From: Symbiodinium natans
Taxonomy: Eukaryota > Sar > Dinophyceae > Suessiales > Symbiodiniaceae
Direction: 5' to 3'
NCBI GenBank assembly: GCA_905221605.1
Contig: CAJNDS010002149.1
Location: 111,501-175,500, forward strand
DNA length: 64,000 nucleotides
Positions 57,024 through 64,000 of the stretch are shown piece after piece. Both the position numbers and the translations under genes were made by a program. The notes below the pieces were generated by a model. The model was not told where the DNA came from. It did no database searches and saw only the letters and a program-made list of their open reading frames with translations. How positions within the stretch are numbered: position 1 is the stretch's first letter; every line of letters begins with the position of its first letter.

Positions 57024-58809
57024 CTGCGCACTGTTTGTAGGTGAAGATCTTGTTTGACAGCTGGTCAACCAGACCTCAGACCGACTCACAACATGTTTGC
57101 ACTGTTCTGATCTCTTCTTCGCTTGGACAGGCCCAAAACTAGGTGCACACAAAACGTACCATTGTAAGCGCTCGGGGTGCAGTCTAGCACTTCTGTGCGC
57201 ACTCGTTCCTCAAAGCGTTCGACGGTGCCAAACCACGTGACAATACATCGAAGAACAACCTGTCGGTCACAGATGATCTCTTCGCCCTCGCAGGTATGGT
57301 CTGTCAACGTATCACAGCACCAGCAGAGGCTTTCTTTGACGGTGAAGTTTGCCAGCTCTGTCTCCAGGAGCTTCGCAGACCGGTAGTACGCGCGCAATGC
57401 AGCAACGCTCACATAGAAGCCCACGAAGGCGAGCACAGCCATAGCCACGAAAATCACTCTTGCCTGCCTCATGACAGCGGGTGGGAGAAATGCAATGGCA
57501 AGCAGAATAACCGACAGGGCGATGGGCAGTGAGATGAAGCCAGGCCCCAGAACCTCTGTGGGGGCGAGAGCTTGGATGGGCATGGGCTTGGGCTTGACTC
57601 GGGCTTGACTAGAGCCTTAAGGCTTTTCAGCACGGGACCCGCGCAAGCAAGGGAGCGCCCTTTCTACTTGCACTGCAAGGCCGTGGTCTCGGCAAGCGAT
57701 TGAACCAAGGAACTGTCGGTCGAATGGTGAGCTTAGCCGGCTGGTTGGTCGCTCGGCTGTGCAGAAAACCAGCCATTTCAAACACCTACAGCATCCTACA
57801 GCACGATCAAGGTACATTCGTAAGGGGAAAAGTCGGGTTTATCAAGTGCAAGGAACACAGCGCTGCACACAGCAGCCACAGGAACCTCTAGTCGCCAAGA
57901 CACACACCAGAGGCGACGAGTATACGTCGGATCCCAGAAGACCTTGGCTGCAAACGGGAGCCTCAGCCATTCTCCCCAACAAAGCAAGCAGAGTCGTGAT
58001 CACCACCCGGGGCGAGCGGCAACGAGGGAGTCTGAGATCTTCAGGAAGGCCCCCATGCTGACAAGAGCTGCTGTCTTCCTCTCTGAGTCATGTTGATCGA
58101 TACACAGAACGTCCAGAAAGATGCGTTGCCACGGCCGCCAAGCAAGCAGACAGAAGCAGTACAAGAAGAAGCCCGTGGCCGTGCAGATGCAGGAGTCTCA
58201 GCTGCGCACGTCTTTTCGAGACGCTTTGGAGGTTCTTTTGTTTCGGGAAGTCTAGGGATTAGGGCCTATGCTGACAAACTGCTAGACCCACTCACAGCTC
58301 TCCAAGTTCTGAGGCAAAGTTGAAGCCTCCACTCCTTCATTCTGAGGTCATTCAGAAATTGTCTGTTTCTTCGCAGGCGCTAAAAAGACATGCTTCTTAG
58401 CCAAGGAACCTCGCGGATATGCTGGGTCCTGCTGAAACCGTGGGATTGGCAAGATGCCAAACCCAACGAGCAGGCAGATTGCCAGCGAGCCGAGGGTGGC
58501 GAGAAGCGACGCGTAGAAAGAGTTGTTCAGGTAGATGGCCGTCCAGATCTTCTTCCACTGGCTTCCATGCCAGCTATGACTCCAAAACTCATCGATACGG
58601 TGGGCCTGGAAACTTTTGCGACTTTGGCTGCCGGGTGTCTTGCGGCGAAAAACACGACCCAAGCCGCTGAGAGCTTGCCAGGCAGATGCCGCTTGAATGA
58701 TGTCTGGTCGCTGAGGTTCCATTCTGGATATCACTCCGGCAACGAACTCTTCCGCAGCTTGGCGGGGACACACCGCGGACTCAGAGTCTGATGATTCCAT
58801 GGAATCCAT
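55555..58809 (-). CDS. Gene C: multi-span membrane protein with a TIR/HET-like loop
   Basis: Start ATG at 58,807-58,809 (MDSMESSDSESAV...) lies 13 bases after TTTAG. Exons are 58,410-58,809; 58,024-58,196; 57,904-57,942 (13 codons); 57,714-57,785; 57,553 down to 57,160; 56,996-57,023 (open to 56,953); candidate about 56,795-56,883; 56,551-56,616; 55,857-55,963; 55,555-55,724 (stop TAG 55,555-55,557). The first six join in phase. Order: DEFWSHSWHGSQWKK, two membrane spans, FLDVLCIDQHDSE...GAFLKISDSL|VFWDPTYTRRLWC|VFEMAGFLHSR, two spans, a Cys-rich segment ending ICDRQVVLRCIVTWFGTVER, then further hydrophobic exons. The CIDQ-(x)n-RLWC-VFE arrangement resembles TIR/HET-type folds and is common in dinoflagellate predicted proteins. 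NADase or immune activity is not shown. The later exons are less certain. Confidence 0.75.
57160..57942 (-). CDS. Gene C exons 3-5: RLWC/VFE motif, spans 3-4 and Cys segment
   Basis: Exon 3 (57,904-57,942) is a 39-nt micro-exon, VFWDPTYTRRLWC. Exon 4 (57,714-57,785) is VFEMAGFLHSRATNQPAKLT then IRPT. Exon 5 (57,160-57,553) starts VLGPGFISLPIALSVILLAI, has a second span VIFVAMAVLAFVGFYVSVAA, and ends in CWCCDTLTDHTCEG...ICDRQVVLRCIVTWFG...FEERVRTEV...AYN. Donors are GTGTGT, GTTCCT and GTACGT. Acceptors are AAG|G, TAG|G and GAG|G. All joins are phase 0. Confidence 0.85.
58024..58809 (-). CDS. Gene C exons 1-2: N-terminus, membrane spans 1-2 and CIDQ motif
   Basis: Exon 1 (58,410-58,809, 400 nt) ends CGA G before a GTTCCT donor. 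Exon 2 begins AC, rebuilding an Asp codon (AYPR|DSCICTATG). Exon 1 has an acidic/Ser start, the motif IDEFWSHSWHGSQWKK, and a hydrophobic span SLLATLGSLAICLLVGFGIL. Exon 2 has a second span GFFLYCFCLLAW and RPWQRIFLDVLCIDQHDSER, then GAFLKISDSL. The donor after exon 2 is GTTGCC. Confidence 0.85.
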
Positions 58810-59570
58810 AGCCGCGGGAGAGCTAAACGCAGCTACCCTGCCCAAATACCCCTCCAGAATTCTGATACCTTCGTCAGAGCCCGTGATCACACGGCCTATG
58901 GCCTATGGCATCCAATTGTCTGATGCAGCGTTTGGTGCTGGGTTGGGTTATGCAGGGTTGTGGAAGCTTGGTGGAGAAAATGCGTCCCTGGGAATTCCCG
59001 AAACTTTACGGCCGATCTCAGAATGGCCTGAGGAAGATGTTGTTCTGACGGTCCCCGCGGAAGGGATGGTCCTGACCCAGGCCTGCCATGACCTTGCAAG
59101 GATGGCGGAGAGCGAACCGAGTTGTAGGCAACTGCTATGCTACGAGTATTCGTCAGAAACTTCAAGCTCAAAGAACGAACAGAACTGCTCAGAGTGGAAG
59201 CAACCAAGAGCCGACTGTCCTCAGGTTAGCTAGGTTGGCCCGGTTATAGACCCTCTGAACAAACCCAATAAGGAAACAAAACGAAAGATCAAAAGAACCA
59301 ACGGTCGGTTTAAGTAGAAGCGGCCGAGCCAGCGGCGCTTGGCGGAGCGTAGAGCAGGGCGCCTTTCTCGGGCTATCTGGGACCAGTGCTTCTCGTTTCG
59401 CAAATTCGGGAAAAACCCAGAAAAGCCCCGCAGTGCACTAAGTCACTCTACAGCCCTAAAGGCCCCGAGGCCCCCGAGGCAACTTCTCACCAAGGGGTTA
59501 GATTCAGGCACATTTCGGGCGAAGATTCGCTTTGGCTCCTGACCTGTTGTCACGCGGTAGCTCGGGGCCA
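58810..59570. other. Region between genes C and D
   Basis: Should hold the 3' end of gene D and the promoter of gene C. A 144-codon plus-strand open frame (58,799-59,233) is the only long frame outside simple repeats and known exons in this interval. I could not decide whether it is coding. No minus-strand exon was found here. Confidence 0.4.
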
Positions 59571-59571
59571 C

Positions 59572-62500
59572 TCCCCCGGAAGAGCGCAGCTCCACCCCGG
59601 CCGCCGCCGCGAAGAACCCACTCGGTGGAGGCAGCAAGGCCTCCCTCGGCTTTTCTGTAAGGTTAATCAAGTTGTTAGCTGCTTCCGAATTATGGTATGG
59701 AATCGTGGCTGCTATCTCTGAGTCTTAAGTTAAGTTCCTTCTCAGCTTCTTGTACGCCATCCGGGAATCAACGGCAAATCGGCCCATGCTTACGAAACAA
59801 CTTCAGAACTCAAAAAAAAACACACACACACACACACACACACACGAATCCTGGACAAGCAGCAAGCGAATGGTGTGCTGGACGGTCTCGGTGATGGGGT
59901 CCATGTCTCCAAACGCCTCATTTCACTGTCGATGCTACGATGAGAGAGGATGGGGTGAATTAAGGAATTAAGGACGTACAACACTAGGATGCAAGGGAGA
60001 CACCACTCTCACAGAGCAACGCCGTGTGGCCAGCACCTCAGGGCGAAGAGCCGAGTCTTTTTTCGCTAGGCCTCGCCTCAAGGCCTCAAGGACAACATGG
60101 CCGCATGGGCTCACAACGAAATTCCAGTCGAAATCTGGAGAGGCCCCACAAGAATTGCCCGGAATGGGGGGCCTGCGTGGCACAAGACGGGGCAGCACAA
60201 ACCGTGCCCTGGGCTGGCAAACACCTCAGCTGCTTGGAGTTGGGGCCTCTGAGTCTGCTGGGAGCCTCTGAATTTTCTGAATATCTCAACAAAAATTCCT
60301 GCCGTAAGGATCGCGCTCGGCAGCGCAGGCTTCGTTCAGGTGCCATTGTGTCCTGCGCGATTTCGAACGGAATGATACAAGTCTGGTTTGTGATTGGACA
60401 CGGAGGGCAAGTGCGCCCGCGTGCTTGTCGACGCTCTTAGCACATGGGTCCCCTGCTGAGGGCGATAGGCTCATGAGGCCAAGGCGCAGTGGCCAGAAAA
60501 ACACGTGGAGGTGCCCGCCAGTCACGATGTTCGCGCCAGCCTCTGCACGAAGCCTGCAGCCGTCACGAAACCGCACGAATCCCTGTGCGGCAACCTACAC
60601 GGAGCGTAGAAGCAACTCGTAGCTAAGGAAGCAAAAGCATCACAAGCAAGAAATTCCCCTGCCTTATCCCGATGTTGGCGGTGCTGCCTTGTGCAGCAAG
60701 GTCAATCCTTGTCGCTGCTGCATTGCAACGCGGTCGTGCAAGACTCAGATTGGTTCAGGGCGGATGCTGAAGCCCTCAAGCATCAAACTCCGAGTCTTAT
60801 GGAGCCCAAGCCCCCGAAAACCTGCAACTTTCCACTGATCTACAGGCTTCTGGGCCCAACCCCCGCCATCCGAAATCACCCTGCCACCGCAGTGCAGCCA
60901 ACCGGCTCGCCGCTGCCGGCTTCGTCCAGAATCTCAGCACCCCCCGCCACGTGGAAACGGGAGGCCGAGCCCGTGGCCCCTGAGGGGATGTCGGGGATGA
61001 AGGGGATGTAGGGCTTGTACAGGGTTTGTTTAGGGTTACGTCGGGTCTACAGCGCAAGCAGTACGACAGCGGATCTAAATTCAAAGGTAGGTGGTACTCA
61101 CCCCACTCCCCCCCTCACCCCCAAAAACAGAAAACAAATTATTTTTTTTCTTCGAACATCCCCACCTTCAGGGAGTCTCTGGGGGTTGAGCACTCCAGGG
61201 AGTCTCTGGGGTTGGGTACTCCAGGGAGTCTGGGGTTGGTGGGCACTCCAGTAGCTGCGCTGGGGGCTGCTGACGTCGGAGTGGACCGCCGCCCCCCTCA
61301 AAGGCGATGCATCAAAAAGCATCTTTAACAACAACTCCCGTGGCTAAACTGGGCCCTATGCAGGAAGCGCTGGCAATTTGCCACTTTAAACGTGTTTTTG
61401 ATCACCGTTACTTAGTTTTTTGCGGTCTCTCTTCCAAACGGCCTGACCCACCTTGCTTAGCTAAAGATTCGTTTTGGAGCTTCTGTGTCTTCTCAACTTG
61501 TCACCCATTGGGGTTTGGGACTTGCCCCTCACATCAACAGTGCTGGCTTCTAAGCCAATATCATCTAAGGTTTAGGGCTTCTCCTCTTGCGGCTTGGCGC
61601 TTGCCACGTCAGGGAGGCTCGCCACCCAACGCCGAAACAAAATTGAGCGCGCGGGCAAAACCTAGAGGCCACGACTGACACATCTCATTGATTGGAGTTT
61701 GGTATCGCTTTCTCAAGCAAAACGATGACATCGCTTTTTGGGTTAGGTATCGCTTCCAAAGCAAGTTTCCTATGCCCCACCCAAAGCGACCTAGAGAGGC
61801 GCGGAGTGTGAGTGTTGCCATTGTCGCTCAACCTAACAGCCACACAGCCGCCTGCCAGGATCTCCTCCTCCAGCCACGCTGGCGCATACTCGATGACTCC
61901 TCAGAGCCCAGCGAACTGCCCGTATTGCCCGCAAATGGCGCCGGTGCGGGATGAATGTTGGCATTATTTTGTCGGTGCTGCCGCTGTTGCTTTCAACTAC
62001 ACATGGCTTGTTTTGTAGGTCTGTGTGTTTATTGCGTGGAGGGTAATGGCTCCTACGTACAGCTACAGGCGAGCACGTCGCGGGGCTTCCTGCAATTGAG
62101 TTTCGCAGCTTGCACGGTGCAGACCAGATGCCAAAACCCGAACAGAGCAGGGGAGTTTGTAACATCTGGTCAGAGTCTTTTCCAAATACGCAGACAGAGG
62201 ATGGAACGTATGGAAAGATGATTTCCAAAGTGATTCGACCTCGCTGGATCGAACCTACATGGCAGTGGGTTAAAATTCGGGTTGTCGCGGGGGGTCCCCC
62301 CCGCCCTCTGCTACAAGCCTTGTGGCGGGCAGGTTGTTTCATACCTTTGTCGCGCCGCTACTTTGAACCCAATTTTCTTAGTTGGGTTTTGTAAGGGTTT
62401 AGGGTAAAGGGTTTAGGTTTAGGGTTGGGGTTTCGGATGAAGGGTTTAGGGACCGCAGGGATTTTACTGGAGAGCCTTAAACCCTGAACCCTGTAAATAT

Positions 62501-63935
62501 AAACCCTGGGCTTCTCGTTCAAGGTTGTCCTACGGATGGGCACCTGCTGGCTCGAGCAGTCGCGCGGGTTGTCGCGGGTATGTCGCGCCCTGTCGCAGGC
62601 CTTGTCGCGGACTGAGAGTGAAAGTTGCTGCAGACACGCATCAAGGTCGCATCGAGATTGGCAATGAGAAAATTCAATGGTATTGCTGTCTTGTCGGGGG
62701 GGGGGGGGTTGTAGCCTTGTCGCGGGGGGGGTTGTCGCGGACACGGCACGTCTGTTACAAACCTTTGTCGCGGAGGGACCCCCCGGTGCCTGTTACAAGC
62801 CCGGAAAAAAAACTCACTGCCACATCGGTTGCCAAGGAACCGAACGGCTTTGCGGCAAGGTCGTCCATCGTCCACCTGCAAACATGCTCAATAGACTGTT
62901 TACCATCGAACCTCCCCACCCTAGGGCGTTACCCCCCCCCTCTTCTCCCGAAAAAACGAGGTACCGATTCTCGGTGGGTGTTCATGTTGAATCTGAAGAT
63001 GGAGGGGTTCGAAAAAAGTTCGGGCCCCCCCTTCATATCCCAAATATTGCATGATAGTTGATAGTACAAACCCCCTGATCAAGCTTTCCCAAAAATGTCA
63101 TTGGGACCCCATAAACCCTAGAAGCCCTGGAAACCCCAAATCCCCCCAAGTCCCAGAAACCCGAAAAAATCCAGAGACCCTAATCCTACACCGGAAACCC
63201 AGAAACCCCCCCCCCCCAGAAAAATCCAGGCAACCCCCATGCATGCCCTAGTCGGCCCGGGGCGCAGCTGCAGGAGCCCCTCTGGAGGCCGAGCCAAGGA
63301 GGCCGAGGCTGCAAAGGCCACGAAGTCCAGCACCAGCTGGTAGGAAGTGGAGGGCTTCAGCCCGCTTCCTTAGCTCGCAGAGTTTAGGGGGCTGGGCGAG
63401 TGGGGTTGTGGGTTTTGGGGTCCAGGGATCTCCCTCTATTGAACTCCCTTTGACTTTCGAGTAGGGGGTTGGGGTTTAGGGCTTAGGGTTTGGGGTTTAA
63501 GGGGCCCTGGGCCCTAAACCGGCCTAAGCCCCCCCCTCTGCGGAGGACTCCACAACCATGTTGAATGCCGGGCCCCTGGCGTGCCGAGAACACCAGGGAC
63601 ACTTCCCGGAAATCCGTGCCGCTGGTGGCGTCGTGCTCGTAGGCACATCCCTGGGGAGCTGTCTCAAGAAATGGTGCGCGGCGAGTCTTTGGATTTGTTG
63701 AGGGTGCAGCAAGCTTGAAAGGCTTTCAGGATTCTGTTTACTAATTACTTGTTTACTTCGTGAGGAAAGTTGGGCAAGGCAATGGCAGAGGACGTCCTGA
63801 GCCATAAAATACACGCTAGGCCTAAATCGGCCGAGCAAGCAAGGCCTTTGGCATCGGAAAGCCGTCGACATCCTCGGACCAGATCTCGCGAAGGATGCGG
63901 CCACCTAAAGCGTCGATATAGGTCCAGGGTTTAGC
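59572..63935 (-). CDS. Gene D: partial gene with modules like those of gene E
   Basis: Minus-strand exons are about 63,828-63,935 (TYIDALGGRILREIWSEDVD then GFPMPKALLA), 63,603-63,650 (GCAYEHDATSGTDFRE), about 63,250-63,336 (LVLDFVAFAASASLARPPEG then LLQLRPGP), 62,818-62,875 (VDDGRPCRKAVRFLGNRCG, donor GTGAGT), 61,838-61,899 (VIEYAPAWLEEEILAGGCVA), 60,885-61,013 (43 codons, PYIPFIPDIPSGATGSASRF...), 60,505-60,582 (GFVRFRDGCRLRAEAGANIV then TGGHLH), 60,299-60,352 (DTMAPERSLRCRARSLRQ) and 59,572-59,640 (ALLPPPSGFFAAAAGVELRS). The last six join in phase without exception. L-V-L-D-F...G-L-L-Q-L-R-P and LLPPPSGFF recall the gene E module. The 5' end is off the window and the 3' end was not found. 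No catalytic motif is seen. Confidence 0.6.
59812..59846. repeat. CA microsatellite
   Basis: (A)9 followed by (CA)n. Confidence 0.9.
61168..61253. repeat. GGAGTCTCTGGGGTTG minisatellite, inverted relative to 24.9 kb
   Basis: Three copies of an approximately 30-bp unit (CAGGGAGTCTCTGGGGTTGG, GTACTCC). Its reverse complement, CTGGAGTGCCCACCAACCCC, matches the array at 24,935-25,105. Lies in a gene D intron. Confidence 0.8.
62280..62790. repeat. Scattered TTGTCGCGG / TGTTACAA words in a gene D intron
   Basis: Six or more GTCGCGG words (near 62,284, 62,570, 62,604, 62,728, 62,744 and 62,767) with GGGGTCCCCCCC and C/TGTTACAAGCC words, interleaved with telomere-like TTTAGGG at 62,395-62,450. No regular period. 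Confidence 0.7.
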
Positions 63936-64000
63936 AGCTCGCCCCCACCCCTCTCCATCAAGGTCCGACTAAACCTCGAAGAGCAGGGTAAGCCCTGAAC

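Noticed and set aside
1-64000. True chromosome end, based on TTTAGGG words
   Set aside because: Words are degenerate, short, in both orientations and dispersed between exons. There is no long perfect array at either edge.

Overview
The window is nuclear DNA from a eukaryote, most probably a dinoflagellate; I cannot name the species. The evidence is as follows. (1) Coding sequence is broken into very short exons (about 20-130 nt, one of 400) separated by introns of about 0.1-3 kb. (2) Every acceptor I placed is AG, usually followed by G, while donors are GT, GC and occasionally GA. (3) All convincing exons lie on the minus strand, as a head-to-tail array of genes. (4) The recovered proteins are of kinds frequent in dinoflagellate gene sets: a ubiquitin-like domain plus RCC1-like repeats, a ubiquitin-like domain plus ankyrin repeats, and a multi-span membrane protein with a CIDQ...RLWC-VFE loop. 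(5) Degenerate plant/dinoflagellate-type telomere words (TTTAGGG / CCCTAAA) are scattered through the introns, along with long G/C runs and many micro- and minisatellites. No bacterial gene, CRISPR array, rRNA or tRNA is visible. Most long open frames are chance frames, many of them inside simple repeats.

Layout, read in transcription order (minus strand, high to low coordinates). Gene D (off the right edge to about 59.57 kb) encodes modules resembling those of gene E. Gene C (58,809 to 55,555) encodes a polytopic membrane protein with a cytosolic or lumenal TIR/HET-like loop. Gene B (52,083 to 48,153) encodes a ubiquitin-like N-terminus and ankyrin repeats; its last intron holds a 261-bp tandem repeat. 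Gene E (about 46.4 to 15.77 kb) is a very large gene of at least 45 small exons, encoding a repeated beta-rich module with recurring signatures (xxNPxxxP...W; N-x-L-x-L-x-F; GG-x-L-x-V-x-AP-x-GF-x-F-x3-C). Gene A (15,350 to about 7.8 kb) encodes a ubiquitin-like domain followed by RCC1-like repeats. Gene F (about 6.1 kb off the left edge) is a poorly resolved set of exons.

Reading-frame phase agrees across most neighbouring exon pairs that I stitched by hand. This is the main support for the models. Exon ends are hand-placed without transcripts, and some exons are certainly missing. Functional statements are limited to domain resemblance. The proteins probably act in different places: A and B look like intracellular scaffold or adaptor proteins, C is membrane-bound, and D and E look like extracellular or surface proteins.

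Non-coding structure is rich: a 44-bp satellite with a 240-bp higher-order duplication inside gene E, a 261-bp tandem repeat in gene B, a chain of six related microsatellites at 39.06-39.84 kb, two copies of a MITE-like element with expandable C tracts, and several repeat families shared between distant loci.
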